Part shown: positions 9,341 to 20,507 of the stretch, piece by piece
Position numbering within the stretch: position 1 is the first letter of the stretch
Layout: each line of letters opens with the position of its first letter
NCBI RefSeq assembly: GCF_016101585.1
Contig: NZ_JACFQG010000004.1
Location: 236,732 to 300,731 of the forward strand
DNA: 64,000 nt
Direction of reading: 5' to 3'
Origin: Bifidobacterium polysaccharolyticum
GTDB lineage: Bacteria > Actinomycetota > Actinomycetes > Actinomycetales > Bifidobacteriaceae
Position numbers and translations under genes: made by a program
Notes under the pieces: model-generated
The model's database searches: none
What the model was told of the DNA's origin: nothing
What the model saw: the letters and a program-made list of their open reading frames with translations, nothing else

Positions 9341-9822
9341 ACCTCCTAAAGATATGCGTGCAAAGGGACAAGCAACCATAAAGGACGCCTTATGACGATT
9401 TGTTGAAAGCCAGCCATAAACCCCTATGATTATGGACGCTTTCACAGAGAAAGTCGCTATGGTCGCATACGGCCGCTCGACAACGTCGAGGACGAATCAC
9501 ACTCAAAAAACAATGCTCGCCTGGACACCATTTCGAAGATGAGGCGGTGGGTTGACTCGCGCTCACCGCTAGCAGGTGGAAGCTCTTGAAAACCAACATT
9601 ATTCATCGCGCCAATCATACGTAGTTCTGGCGGCCACGCCCCGGATCATCACTTGAGATCAATCATGACGCTGTAGAACACCGCGATTGCATCTTCTTTG
9701 AACATTTCCGGACACCGTTCATGCGCCTTGCCAAGCACATCGATTTGACTCAAGCAGTTATGTAATGTACGTTTGATTTAACTTTGAAGTAAAGGTCCAA
9801 CTTTTATTAGTTTGGTTCAACG
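9341..9822. other. Intergenic region with a possible gene remnant
   Basis: About 480 bases between proS and the ABC operon, which run away from each other. Both promoters should lie here. On the minus strand, 9649-9777 is an open stretch that reads like the end of a protein (SQIDVLGKAHERCPEMF, then EDAIAVFYSVMIDLK and a stop) but has no start or ribosome site. It may be the tail of a lost gene. A small palindrome, CTCGAC-AAC-GTCGAG, lies near 9476-9490. Confidence 0.45.
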
Positions 9823-10605
9823 GTGAATTACAAAGTAGATGTTTCCCTCTCGCACGTGTCTTTCTCCTACGGCCGTAAACAGGCGCTGTCGGATGTGTCC
9901 TTGAGCTTCGGCAACGGCGTATTCGGGCTCTTGGGTCCCAATGGTGCCGGCAAGACGACGCTGATGAATATTGTGACCACCTTGTCACGTCCTTCCTCGG
10001 GCAGTGTAAGGATAGCCAGGGCGAATGTGCTGACAAGCGCTGGACGACGTCGGGCCAGGAGCCGGATCGGATATTTGCCGCAATCGTTCGAGTTGATGAA
10101 TGCTTCCAGCCTGATGCGCAATGTACGGTACGCCGCATGGGCGCGCGGTCTGTCCTGGAAAGCTTCCTGTGATGCAGCGGTGTGGGCCCTGGAGCAGGTG
10201 GAATTATCCGGGGAAGCTCGCCGCCCGGTGCGCAGCCTGTCCGGTGGCATGCGGCAACGGGCGGGCATCGCGTGTGCAATTGTCGCCCGTCCCGACGTGC
10301 TTGTCTTGGACGAACCGACCGTTGGCCTTGATCCGGTGCAGCGCATTGAGGTGCGTAAATTCCTCGACGCATATGCGGACAGCCACACAGTGCTGGTGAG
10401 CACGCATTTGGTCGAGGATCTGGCCGCAATCGCCGACCGCGTGCTGGTACTCGACCACGGGCATCTGCTCCTGGACGGACGCATGGATGATCTCGCCGCC
10501 TTGGCCGATCCTGAGGACTCAATGGCATCGCCTTGGGAATCCGGTTATCGACGGCTGCTGACGGGATCCGGACACCTGCCATTCGACCAGGGTGAGGTCT
10601 CATGA
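9823..10605 (+). CDS. ABC transporter ATP-binding protein
   Basis: The ATPase of an ABC-2-type exporter, 260 residues. Walker A is GPNGAGKT (38-45), the signature is LSGGMRQR, Walker B is VLVLDEPT, and the H-loop is STH. The start is a GTG without a clear ribosome site, so a near-leaderless message is possible. It is the first gene of a three-gene operon; its stop overlaps the next start in ATGA. The substrate is unknown. Bacteriocin-immunity or antibiotic-export ATPases share this type. Confidence 0.85.
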   Translation: MNYKVDVSLSHVSFSYGRKQALSDVSLSFGNGVFGLLGPNGAGKTTLMNIVTTLSRPSSGSVRIARANVLTSAGRRRARSRIGYLPQSFELMNASSLMRNVRYAAWARGLSWKASCDAAVWALEQVELSGEARRPVRSLSGGMRQRAGIACAIVARPDVLVLDEPTVGLDPVQRIEVRKFLDAYADSHTVLVSTHLVEDLAAIADRVLVLDHGHLLLDGRMDDLAALADPEDSMASPWESGYRRLLTGSGHLPFDQGEVS

Positions 10606-12107
10606 TGGCCCGTCTGCTCAATCCCTTGTCACCGGTGAGCTCGCTGGTGTTCTTTCTGTCAATGATGGCATATCCGGCCGCATTATCGGTGCGCAACTAC
10701 GGAGTCGGCCAATCAGATGCGTCCCCGTGGGCACTGACAGATGCGGCCTTGCAGTTCGACCTGACCTGGATGCATCTGGTGACGGATGTAATCGCCTGCA
10801 TGTTCGGCGCATGGAGCGCCTGGAAAGCGTGTTCCCCGCGGTCCATGGTCGCGCCGCCCTGGATCGGGGGCCCGACTGTCCGCAGGTATGGCGTGCCTGT
10901 CCTCAAGGGTGCCGCATTGGGTTCCCTGGCCTATGCGGCAGGTTGTCTTCCCGCCATCGTCCAGACACTGCGGTTCACAGGCGGGTCGGTTCCCGTGGGA
11001 GCCTTGCTCATGGGTATGGCAGTTCCGGCGGCCATGTTCGCCCTCGGCTATGCGCTCGGGGCCATCATGGGCAGCCGCTGGTCCCTGGTGCCGGCAACGC
11101 TCTTGCCTGCTGCCCTGTGTTGGGGCAGCTTAGTGCTGCTGATGCCGCGCATACCCAAGGGTGACGTGTTTCCCCGAGCCTGGGGGTCGCCGCTGGCCGT
11201 GGTGATGCCGATGATGGACACGGGCATCGGTGCCGAGCCGGGACTCAGTATTAACCTTTCAGCGGTGACAGTGCGCTGGATCTTGGTCGCAGTAGTGCTG
11301 GCCGCATCCACAGCGGCATGCATGCTGACCGCACACCAGTGGCAGCCCGGCCTGTCATGGATAGTCGCCCCATTGGCTGTGCTTCTTTTAGTTCCGACTG
11401 CTGCCGGGGGCCTGGTAGCCATGTCCGGCCCGGCGGAATGGCGACGATCCGCTCCGTTCACCCCGGTGTGCAAAAGCATAGACGGCGTGCCGCTGTCAGT
11501 GTGCTCCCACCCGGATGATGGTGCCCACCTGAGACGCTACATGCGATATATGCGGTCGGTCGCCTCATGGTTCCCCAAGGACAGTGTGGAAGGCAGCTCG
11601 GGTCTTGTGCTTTTGCTGGGCAACGCCTTTACGCCTACGTCCCACGGCCAGGCGTGGAATCTCACCGGCCAAGGCCTGGCCGAACTGGAACACTTGGGCG
11701 GCAAGAAGATACAGATAATGACCGACACAGTCACCGAACGCACTGGACGATACAGTGACCTAGCTGATGTCACACAGGCCATCGTGAAGGAATTCGTCCA
11801 TGCTGACTGCGCGGCTACGGCACTTAAAAACGTGTATAAACAACGGACATTGGATGATGGTGCCAGCGTGTCCGCCTTCGTGCTGGAGCAGTTGCCCCAG
11901 CGCATGAGAGAGACCGTCTACGAGTCGATGGGCAGCAGAGGAAGCGGGGCATCCGGGATGGGAAGCGCCCGAGGCCCTGCCGCCGATCTGCTCAACGATG
12001 CCACTAATGAAGAGTTCCATGCCTATGTGCGTCGCAACCTCTCTGGGCTCGAACGCTGCGCCATCACGCCGTCCGATGTCATCAATGATCTGGGGAAGAA
12101 CCACTGA
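10602..12107 (+). CDS. Large membrane subunit of an orphan ABC exporter
   Basis: A 501-residue protein I do not recognise by family. The first 270 residues contain about six to seven hydrophobic segments. From about residue 280 there is a soluble domain of some 220 residues, with several Cys (PVCKSIDGVPLSVCSHP, HADCAA, ERCA) and an unstructured Gly/Ser stretch near the end. The layout of membrane domain plus one large soluble domain, next to an ATPase, suggests an ABC-2-like permease. It starts at ATGATG overlapping the ATPase stop, and its TGA overlaps the next ATG by one base. Confidence 0.65.
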   Translation: MMARLLNPLSPVSSLVFFLSMMAYPAALSVRNYGVGQSDASPWALTDAALQFDLTWMHLVTDVIACMFGAWSAWKACSPRSMVAPPWIGGPTVRRYGVPVLKGAALGSLAYAAGCLPAIVQTLRFTGGSVPVGALLMGMAVPAAMFALGYALGAIMGSRWSLVPATLLPAALCWGSLVLLMPRIPKGDVFPRAWGSPLAVVMPMMDTGIGAEPGLSINLSAVTVRWILVAVVLAASTAACMLTAHQWQPGLSWIVAPLAVLLLVPTAAGGLVAMSGPAEWRRSAPFTPVCKSIDGVPLSVCSHPDDGAHLRRYMRYMRSVASWFPKDSVEGSSGLVLLLGNAFTPTSHGQAWNLTGQGLAELEHLGGKKIQIMTDTVTERTGRYSDLADVTQAIVKEFVHADCAATALKNVYKQRTLDDGASVSAFVLEQLPQRMRETVYESMGSRGSGASGMGSARGPAADLLNDATNEEFHAYVRRNLSGLERCAITPSDVINDLGKNH

Positions 12108-12886
12108 TGGGCGGCCGGCATCGACGTGGTACCTTGAAAGGCGGAATCCCGGTCGGATGGTTGGCTGGGCGCCGCCCATGGGCGGCCTTGGCATTTGTCG
12201 TGCTGGCTGTGACCGTACCCTTCCTGCTTGCCACCGCCTCCGCTTCCGCTACCGGCGGGGAGATCTATGCCCGGCCAGCCTATTATGGGTACGTCTGCGT
12301 TCCTGATCCACATGCAGCGGTATTCAACGGCGCCGTACATACCCAATGCCCACAAGGCAAAAGCGCCGTGCCCAGTATGGTGCCCATGGCCGAACTGGCC
12401 TACGCAGCGTTCAGCGCATGCGCCTTGGTCATGCTTGCCCCGCTTATGCCCACCTGGGAGCGCCTGAACCTGGCACGCGTCCGTTGGCGAGCCTTGGCCG
12501 CGGGGACAGGCGTGCTGATGCTGCCGTTTCTTCTCAGCGTTCTCTTTACCATACCGAACTCCCACGGCAGCCCAACCAGCGTGCAGTCGCTGCTCAGGCT
12601 GGCTGCCTGCAATGGCCTGGTCGACGCGTCCTTGGTCATGCTCGGCATCGCATTGCTTGGTCGTTTCTACGGGCTTGGCCTGGGCGTAGGACTGGCAGTG
12701 ATCAATATCGCCAGCCAAGGTATGCAGGTAGGCATGGGAATGACGCTCCGTCTATACCCCGAGGACATCAAACCGCCCGTTCCTGGACAGGGGACTTGGC
12801 CGGCGATTGCAGCGGTCTTGACAGTCTTCGCCGTCTTAATCTGGACGGTCACCGGAGGCCGGGGAATGATCTTGGACAAGAAATAA
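12107..12886 (+). CDS. Membrane protein, third gene of the ABC operon
   Basis: A 259-residue protein with about six hydrophobic segments: one at residues 25-45, then an exposed loop with two Cys (YVCVP, HTQCP), then segments near 95-115, 130-150, 165-185, 190-210 and 235-250. It shares no motif I can name. Its start overlaps the previous stop (TGATG), so it is translationally coupled and probably part of the same transporter. Confidence 0.6.
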   Translation: MGGRHRRGTLKGGIPVGWLAGRRPWAALAFVVLAVTVPFLLATASASATGGEIYARPAYYGYVCVPDPHAAVFNGAVHTQCPQGKSAVPSMVPMAELAYAAFSACALVMLAPLMPTWERLNLARVRWRALAAGTGVLMLPFLLSVLFTIPNSHGSPTSVQSLLRLAACNGLVDASLVMLGIALLGRFYGLGLGVGLAVINIASQGMQVGMGMTLRLYPEDIKPPVPGQGTWPAIAAVLTVFAVLIWTVTGGRGMILDKK

Positions 12887-13151
12887 AGAGCCAGCACAAC
12901 TGCTTGTGAGATGTGTGAGACCCTACCGACTTTGGCGGCGCAAGAGTTTGTCCGATTCCACCTAGCCGTCAACAGGACCTACATATATGACCAGCACAAC
13001 CGAAACCGAAGCCAAATGGCGCATACAGGAAAAGGTCAGTAAATTCGCAACCTGACATCTCTCAAGCCCTACCCTCCCCTTACGGACAGCCAAGATATGA
13101 TGGTTGTATATCGAACAGGTTTTCTGATTTACAAGGACAAGGCGGGCACCT

Positions 13152-13622
13152 ATGTCATCAGAGCCAGGTGTGACCATCCAGACCTTTACCAACCTTGACG
13201 CAGAACACATGACACTCCTCCTGGAGGCCGATCCTTCAGAACCGATAATCCATGACGTTTTCACCCATTCCTGTGCTTTTGAAATCCGAGTGGGACAAGC
13301 TCTGACTGGTGTCATGCTGCTTGTCAGACCAAACACGGATACCTTGGAAATCGCCAATATCAGTGTGGGCCGTGCTTATCGCCGACAGGGACTTGGAAGC
13401 AGATTAATAGACCGAGCCAAGATGGAGACCGTCAGGCTGGGTCTGAGAAGATTGGAAGTAGGCACCGGATCCACCAGTTTTGAGGCCCTTTGCTTCTACC
13501 AAACATGCGGGTTTCGCATGGACCGCATTGAACGGGATTATTTTGTAGACCGCTACCAGCAGCCCATTGTCGAGAACGGAATTACCCTGAGAGACATGGT
13601 CCGTCTGTCATGGTGCCTCTAG
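13152..13622 (+). CDS. GNAT-family N-acetyltransferase
   Basis: A 156-residue acetyl-CoA-dependent acetyltransferase. The acetyl-CoA site is RRQGLGSRLID (motif A), preceded by the strand IANISVGRAY and followed by LEVGTGSTS and FYQTCGFRMD (motif B). The substrate cannot be told from sequence. It stands alone; 265 bases upstream separate it from the ABC operon and include a 22-codon ORF (12987-13055) of no clear meaning. Confidence 0.85.
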   Translation: MSSEPGVTIQTFTNLDAEHMTLLLEADPSEPIIHDVFTHSCAFEIRVGQALTGVMLLVRPNTDTLEIANISVGRAYRRQGLGSRLIDRAKMETVRLGLRRLEVGTGSTSFEALCFYQTCGFRMDRIERDYFVDRYQQPIVENGITLRDMVRLSWCL

Positions 13623-13667
13623 CGACCCGGATGACTACACCGGGCCAAGACCGGTAAGGGCGACCAA

Positions 13668-15074
13668 TCAGAAAAGTTCGTCCTGGCTGAATTCGTCTTC
13701 TGGTTCCTGACCGACGGCGCGCTTGGTGAAAGACTCAGGACCCTCATCCTTCAGACGGGCGCAGGCCGCCTTGGACTCGGCCCTCAATCCCGCATCCAGA
13801 ACGACGGCATCGGGAGAGACCAGGAAGGCATGCTCATTGATGCCCGTCAGATAGAGCCCATCCAGGTTTTCCACACGTGAGAGGGCCACGTAGCCCATCC
13901 CCGGCGCAAAGGTTCGTCTCAGATCCATGACCGCCCTGTCCAAGGTCATCCCCTGGGACTTGTGGATGGTGATCCCCCAGGCGCAGCGAAGAGGCACCTG
14001 GTTGACGGCGGCCAAGACGGTGTCCCCATCCATGGTCTCCCAGGCGGCCGGCTTCATGGTGACTATGTTGCCGTTCTGGAAGGAGACGATCGGCCATCCC
14101 CCCTTGGCCGAGCTGGTGAATCCGCTGACTGTACCAATAGAGCCGTTGACATATTGATGGTCCTGGTCGTTGCGCAGGGCCATTACTGCGGCTCCGGTCT
14201 TCAGGGCCAGATCCTCGGGGGCCAGCATGTTCTTCTTCAGCCGCTCCACCAGTCTGGCCTCGCCTCGGGATGTGGCCTGGTAATGGTGGGCCTCTTCGTC
14301 GATGGCGGCCAGGCGCTGGTCGTTGAGCGTGTCAGCCTGCTTGTTGACCGGGAAGAGGTGGACTGCCACCTGACCGGGTGCGGGCACTGCGCCGACGCGG
14401 GAGGCCAGGACCTCATGGTCCTCCGGGGTGACGCCGCCCTCCCTGATGTCAGTCAGGACGGTCAACAGCTGGCCATCGTCCTGGCGATGCTGCTCAGTCA
14501 GGTAACAGATGATCGGGTCCAGGTCCTGCCAGACCAGTGATTCGGTGACGAACCCGTCCGGGTCCTTGCCGGCCTGGGCATAGCGTTCCCGTGCAGCCTG
14601 GAATTCAGGGCTGGGCAGTATTCCTGCAGCTCGGTTGGATCGAGTCACCGGTGGCAGCTGGAAGAAGTCCCCGGAAAGAACCACTTGGATCCCTCCGAAT
14701 GGTTCGGGGCTGTGACGAACCGCCCGGCAGGCCTGGTCCACCATGTCGAAGAGCCAGGCATGCATCATGGAGACCTCATCGATGACCAGGATGTCGGTGC
14801 CTTCTATCTGTCTACGACGGCGGGTCTTGATCCGCTTCAAGAGTGATTCGGTCATGCAGGTGGCGATTCCCACACCGCTCCAGGAATGGATGGTCTGGCC
14901 GTTGATGTGTGTGGCGGCGATGCCGGTCGAAGCGGTCACCGCCACAACCGCTCCGGCCTGACGAGCCTGGGCGACGAACTCATTGAGCACAAAGGTCTTA
15001 CCTGACCCGGGGGCGCCTGTGATGAAGGCATTGGCCCCCGCACTCAATATGGTCAGGGCTTCGGATTGCTGCAT
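13668..15074 (-). CDS. PIF1/RecD-like ATP-dependent DNA helicase
   Basis: A superfamily 1B helicase of 468 residues. Walker A is GAPGSGKT (20-27), Walker B is LVIDEVSMM, motif III is LSGDFFQLPPV, and the C-terminal half ends with TIHKSQGMTLDRAVMDL and GYVALSRV (motifs V-VI). PIF1-like proteins unwind 5'-3' and help at replication barriers. The start at 15074 lies 41 nt after the orn stop with GGAGG just upstream; a longer start at 15146 would overlap orn. It is probably co-transcribed with orn. Confidence 0.85.
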   Translation of the reverse strand: MQQSEALTILSAGANAFITGAPGSGKTFVLNEFVAQARQAGAVVAVTASTGIAATHINGQTIHSWSGVGIATCMTESLLKRIKTRRRRQIEGTDILVIDEVSMMHAWLFDMVDQACRAVRHSPEPFGGIQVVLSGDFFQLPPVTRSNRAAGILPSPEFQAARERYAQAGKDPDGFVTESLVWQDLDPIICYLTEQHRQDDGQLLTVLTDIREGGVTPEDHEVLASRVGAVPAPGQVAVHLFPVNKQADTLNDQRLAAIDEEAHHYQATSRGEARLVERLKKNMLAPEDLALKTGAAVMALRNDQDHQYVNGSIGTVSGFTSSAKGGWPIVSFQNGNIVTMKPAAWETMDGDTVLAAVNQVPLRCAWGITIHKSQGMTLDRAVMDLRRTFAPGMGYVALSRVENLDGLYLTGINEHAFLVSPDAVVLDAGLRAESKAACARLKDEGPESFTKRAVGQEPEDEFSQDELF

Positions 15075-15114
15075 GCCTCCATGGTGCCACGTCAGAGGTA
15101 CATGGCCACGCCTG

Positions 15115-15816
15115 TCAGTAGTCGGTCTTCTCAGGCTTGTTGGCATCCTCTACCGGATTGCCGGACTCTTCGTAATGACGCAGAAGGCTGGTCTGCTCGA
15201 TTTGTTCCGCTCCGGCCTTGGACTGCGCCCCGTCAGGTCCGGGAGCCGGAAGGAAGAACATGGAGCGGTAGTAGCGCAGTTCGTCCATGGACTCGATGAT
15301 GTCGGCCAGAGCCCTGTGGCCGCCATGCTTGGCCGGCTTGTTCTTGTAGACGTCCGGGTACCAGCGGCGGGACAGCTCCTTGAGGGTGCTCACGTCGATG
15401 ACCCGGTAATGCAGAAGGGCCATAAGGTCGGGCATGTACTTGTCAAGGAACTTCTTGTCGGAGCCCACTGAGTTGCCTGCCAGATGGGCCTTGCCGTTCT
15501 TGGGCAGGAAGGGCTTGACGTACTCGATTACCTGACGCTGGGCCTCCTCCAGGTCCAGACCGGTCTTCATTTCCTCAATCAGACCGGAGGAGGTGTGCAT
15601 CTTCCTGACGAAGTCCCCCATATGGTCCAGGGCCGCCTGGGAGGGCTTGATGACCAAGTCGATGCCCTTGTCCAGGACCTTCATGTTGAAGTCGGTGGGA
15701 ACCACGGAGACCTCGCACAGCTCGTCATTGAAGATATCCAGACCGGTCATCTCGCAGTCTATCCAGATCATGCGGGATTCCTCCGCCGAGAAAGTCAGAT
15801 CATTCTTATCGCTCAT
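15115..15816 (-). CDS. orn: Oligoribonuclease
   Basis: A 3'-5' exonuclease that clears 2-5-nt RNA, including pGpG-type products; essential in many bacteria. It has 233 residues, longer than E. coli Orn because of a C-terminal acidic/Glu-rich tail after about residue 185. The DEDDh residues are D20, E22, D120, H167 and D172, in [20 protein letters not shown] and HRALADI. It is a standard actinobacterial gene and heads the orn-helicase unit. Confidence 0.95.
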   Translation of the reverse strand: MSDKNDLTFSAEESRMIWIDCEMTGLDIFNDELCEVSVVPTDFNMKVLDKGIDLVIKPSQAALDHMGDFVRKMHTSSGLIEEMKTGLDLEEAQRQVIEYVKPFLPKNGKAHLAGNSVGSDKKFLDKYMPDLMALLHYRVIDVSTLKELSRRWYPDVYKNKPAKHGGHRALADIIESMDELRYYRSMFFLPAPGPDGAQSKAGAEQIEQTSLLRHYEESGNPVEDANKPEKTDY

Positions 15817-15959
15817 CTGTACGCCTTTCAGATCCGGGTTGCCTCCCGGATCGCTCCTTCCGCCGCCTTGGACGGAATATTACAAGATATCGCCAGCACG
15901 TGACCGGCGGAGGGTTCGCCAGCCCGGCCGACCGGGCCATGACCGATTTGAGATACGCA

Positions 15960-15993
15960 ATCGGCGCAGGTCCTGATGAGATCCTGCGCCGAT
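15960..15993 (-). terminator. Hairpin downstream of guaB
   Basis: ATCGGCGCAGG (15960-15970) pairs perfectly with CCTGCGCCGAT (15983-15993), starting about 17 nt after the guaB stop on the minus strand. The tail is only weakly T-rich. Confidence 0.6.
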
Positions 15994-16010
15994 CACCCGC
16001 CTATGTAGGC

Positions 16011-17567
<1,557 letters not shown>

Positions 17568-17624
17568 CTACAAGTGCTTCTTGACCGTTAACGGTACCGT
17601 GTCCGTACTATTTCATCCAATGAA

Positions 17625-18815
17625 TCAGTCGTCCTCACCCTTAGCGTGTCGGTTCTTGTGGTGCCAGGGCGGTCTGGCCGCATGCCGCGAGCCTTGCGCG
17701 GCGAGAAGGGCGTTCTCGCGCCTGATTTCGGGAAGTCGACGGCGGTAATAGGGGTAGAGGGTGGCGAAGGTCAGCAGTATGGCGGCCAGTGCCAGACCAA
17801 TCAGGACATATCTCAGACGGAAGAAAAGAATAAAGAGCGAACCGAAGGCGATCAGGGCGGCCCAGCCCCAAAGAATAAGGACAGCGGAACGAACCGTGTG
17901 ACCGATGCGCAGCATACGGTGGTGCAGGTGCATGCGGTCGGGATGCATGGGTGATTGCCCGTGGCTGAGCCGTCGGATGATGGCCAGGCACATGTCCAGT
18001 ACAGGCAGGAAAAGCACCAGGATGGGCAGAAGAATCGGCATGAAAGCCGGCAGATAGATGCTGGCATGAATAGTGGCCGGATCCAATCGGCCGGTGACCA
18101 CAATAGAGGCGCAGGTAATCAGGTATCCCAGCAGCATGGATCCTGAGTCGCCCATGAAGAGCTTGGCCGGATGCCAGTTGTGCAGGAGGAAACCCACGCA
18201 AATGCCCACCATGGCCACGTCGATCAAGGTGGCCAGTGAGGCGTAGTCGGGCGAGATGCGGGCGATGATATAGGAGTAGATAGCGAAGGCAATGCCCCCG
18301 ATGGCCACAATGCCTGCAGCCAGACCATCCAATCCATCCACGAAGTTGACCGCATTGATGGAGGCCACAATCAGGAATGCCGTTATGGCCATGGACAAGC
18401 TGGGCGAGGCCGCCACCAAGGATCCCAAAGGCAGGGAGATGATCTGGATACCGCCCCAGGAGACGAAGACTGAAATCAGCAGCTGACCGGCCAGCTTGAG
18501 CATCCAGTCCAGGTCCCAAAGGTCGTCGGCTATACCCAGCAGGCAGATGGCGACTGCCCCGGCCAGAATGACCCAGGCCTGATGCCCGGACTGGAAGAGG
18601 CCCGTGATGAAGGGAATGCGGGATGCGAAGCACATAGCCACGGCAAAGCCGATCAACATGCCCAAGCCGCCCATCCGAGGGGTGGGCACCTTATGTACAT
18701 CGCGAGCGCGGACCACACCCACGGCGCCAACCCGAATGGCGAGATGACGGACCATGGGCATGACCAGCCAGGTGGCCCCGCCAGCTATGGCAGCGATGAA
18801 CAGGTATACCCTCAC
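17625..18815 (-). CDS. WecA/TagO-like UDP-sugar:undecaprenyl-phosphate transferase
   Basis: A polytopic membrane enzyme of 396 residues (MraY/WecA superfamily) that starts cell-envelope glycan synthesis by moving a sugar-1-phosphate, probably GlcNAc-1-P, to undecaprenyl phosphate. Family motifs: DD at 97-98, NFVDGLDG (157-164), MGDSGS (221-226) and HLHHR (296-300). It starts with a GTG that overlaps the tsaC stop (GTGA). In Actinobacteria a gene of this type normally follows tsaC and precedes the ATP synthase operon. The C-terminal tail is basic and cytoplasmic. Confidence 0.9.
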   Translation of the reverse strand: MRVYLFIAAIAGGATWLVMPMVRHLAIRVGAVGVVRARDVHKVPTPRMGGLGMLIGFAVAMCFASRIPFITGLFQSGHQAWVILAGAVAICLLGIADDLWDLDWMLKLAGQLLISVFVSWGGIQIISLPLGSLVAASPSLSMAITAFLIVASINAVNFVDGLDGLAAGIVAIGGIAFAIYSYIIARISPDYASLATLIDVAMVGICVGFLLHNWHPAKLFMGDSGSMLLGYLITCASIVVTGRLDPATIHASIYLPAFMPILLPILVLFLPVLDMCLAIIRRLSHGQSPMHPDRMHLHHRMLRIGHTVRSAVLILWGWAALIAFGSLFILFFRLRYVLIGLALAAILLTFATLYPYYRRRLPEIRRENALLAAQGSRHAARPPWHHKNRHAKGEDD

Positions 18816-19480
18816 TGGCCCTCCCCTACGTCGGTTTGGTTCGACAGAAGTGCACGGACCCGGGCCTCGCCGATTACGCCTTGCCGCAGCACATGTATCC
18901 CATCAGGATCAGTCTTATCGGCTTCCACCACTGTGCTGGCCACTGAGCCAGGGGTCGGCCCCCCGTCCAGATAAAGGTCGACGCTATCACCCAGCTCGGC
19001 TTTGGCCTGCTGGACGGTCTCCACACTGGGATTGCCCGATCTGTTGGCACTGGAAGCCGCCAAAGGGCCGGTCACCTGCAGGAGTGCGCGGCAGATGGGC
19101 GAGTCAGGCACTCTGACGGCCTGGGTAAGACCATCGGGCTCCATCCGAGGAGTGCGCAGAGGGCAGGACTGTCCTACAAGGGCAATGGGCGAAAAAGGCC
19201 CCGGCAACAGGGCGTCGGCCAGGCAATCAAGGGGAGCCGGCAGGCTAAGATCCAGCCGCTTCATGGCCTCGACCCTATCAAGCAGCACCTGGATGGACTT
19301 GGTTCTGGGACGATGCTTGGCCTGGAAGAGCCGATCGATGGCCGCATCGTTGCATGGATCGCAGACGATGCCATAGACAGTGTCGGTAGGAATGACCGCC
19401 AGTCCACCGGCAGACACCACCTGGGCAAGCAACTGCGGCGACCGACTGTCATAGGTCATCACCCGGCTCATACCCTGCAT
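18812..19480 (-). CDS. tsaC: L-threonylcarbamoyladenylate synthase
   Basis: Makes threonylcarbamoyl-AMP for the t6A modification of tRNAs that read ANN codons. The YrdC/Sua5 fold is clear from IPTDTVYGIVCDP, AKHRPRTKSI, LLPGPFSPIALV and ASSANRSGNPS. It has 222 residues and no Sua5 C-terminal domain. I start at the ATG at 19480 (AAAGG 5 nt upstream) rather than within the much longer open frame. It lies in the prfA-prmC-tsaC-wecA-like order. Confidence 0.93.
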   Translation of the reverse strand: MQGMSRVMTYDSRSPQLLAQVVSAGGLAVIPTDTVYGIVCDPCNDAAIDRLFQAKHRPRTKSIQVLLDRVEAMKRLDLSLPAPLDCLADALLPGPFSPIALVGQSCPLRTPRMEPDGLTQAVRVPDSPICRALLQVTGPLAASSANRSGNPSVETVQQAKAELGDSVDLYLDGGPTPGSVASTVVEADKTDPDGIHVLRQGVIGEARVRALLSNQTDVGEGQ

Positions 19481-19547
19481 CACGACCTTTCGGCTCGACA
19501 TGTTCATGTGACCAGCTACTAATCTATCCCAGGACCACGGCAGGCCG

Positions 19548-20507
19548 CTAGGAAGCAAAGACTGGCCGCCGGGCGGTAAGGTAACGGTCTCGGCCGGCCA
19601 GATCCTGATGGGTGCATGCCTCAAGGTAACCTCGCTCCTGTGCGGCAGCAACCATGGCCGGTCCCTGACAGGCATCATGTTCCATAACCAGCAGACCACC
19701 GGGAGCCAACAGGATTTTGGCCCTGTCCAGAATGCGGCAGGGCAAAGCGCACCCGTCAGCCGAACCACCGTAGAGGGCCAGATCTGGATCCCAGTCACGC
19801 ACCTCGGGCTGGCTAGGAATCGCATCCAGGGGGACGTAGGGTGGGTTGCTGATAACCAGATCCACCTGGGCATCCAGATCAGACAGGGTGGCGGAATCCG
19901 TGGCATCAGCCAGCAGCAGCTGATAATCGGATCCAGCCTCCCGGATAGCAGCCTCCTGAGCGGCGGCGTTCAATGCACCCCACCGATATGCCTGCTCGTC
20001 TACCTCCGCGGCCCGGACCCGCACCCCTGGAACCTCTATGGCCACAGACAGCCCGATGGCCCCGCTGCCAGAGCACAGGTCCACCGCCAGTGGATGATCC
20101 ATTCCAGCCAAGGCGTCCACTCCCGCCTGGACAACCGTTTCGGTCTCAGGACGAGGGATAAAAACCCCCGGTCCCAGGCGAAGATCCAAATAACGGAAGT
20201 AGGCATGGCCAAGAATGTACTGCAGGGGTTCGCGTCCGGCTCGCCTTTGCAGATAGGACTGATAACGTTCAAGGGCCGCCGACTGGGAACCATCAGTGTA
20301 TGTGCGACCAGCACCTTTCGTCAGCAGTTCCTCAGCAGTCCAATCCATAAGCAGAGCCTGATCCAGCTGGTGCAGATCACACCGCAAAGCATCGGCTAGC
20401 AACAGCCTGGCATCATTGATCGGAGTAGACACACCCGCCTGGGCCAGCAGGCGATGGCCCCTATCAACCAGCTCAGCCAGACTGGCCCCGTGCTCCTGCT
20501 GATTCAC
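19548..20507 (-). CDS. prmC: Release factor glutamine methyltransferase
   Basis: Methylates the GGQ glutamine of RF1 and RF2 using S-adenosylmethionine. 319 residues: a helical N-terminal domain, then the methyltransferase fold with VDLCSGSGAIGLS (SAM loop) and catalytic NPPY at 221-224. GTG at 20507 overlaps the stop of prfA, so it is translationally coupled to its own substrate's gene. Confidence 0.95.
   Translation of the reverse strand: MNQQEHGASLAELVDRGHRLLAQAGVSTPINDARLLLADALRCDLHQLDQALLMDWTAEELLTKGAGRTYTDGSQSAALERYQSYLQRRAGREPLQYILGHAYFRYLDLRLGPGVFIPRPETETVVQAGVDALAGMDHPLAVDLCSGSGAIGLSVAIEVPGVRVRAAEVDEQAYRWGALNAAAQEAAIREAGSDYQLLLADATDSATLSDLDAQVDLVISNPPYVPLDAIPSQPEVRDWDPDLALYGGSADGCALPCRILDRAKILLAPGGLLVMEHDACQGPAMVAAAQERGYLEACTHQDLAGRDRYLTARRPVFAS

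Noticed and set aside
9758..10696. 312-codon open frame opposite the ABC ATPase
   Set aside because: Arg/Pro/His-rich antisense product; the ATPase motifs are on the plus strand.
13112..13124. LexA (SOS) box before the GNAT gene
   Set aside because: CGAACAGGTTTTC has one mismatch to the Gram-positive consensus, and the gene has no SOS link; chance is likely.
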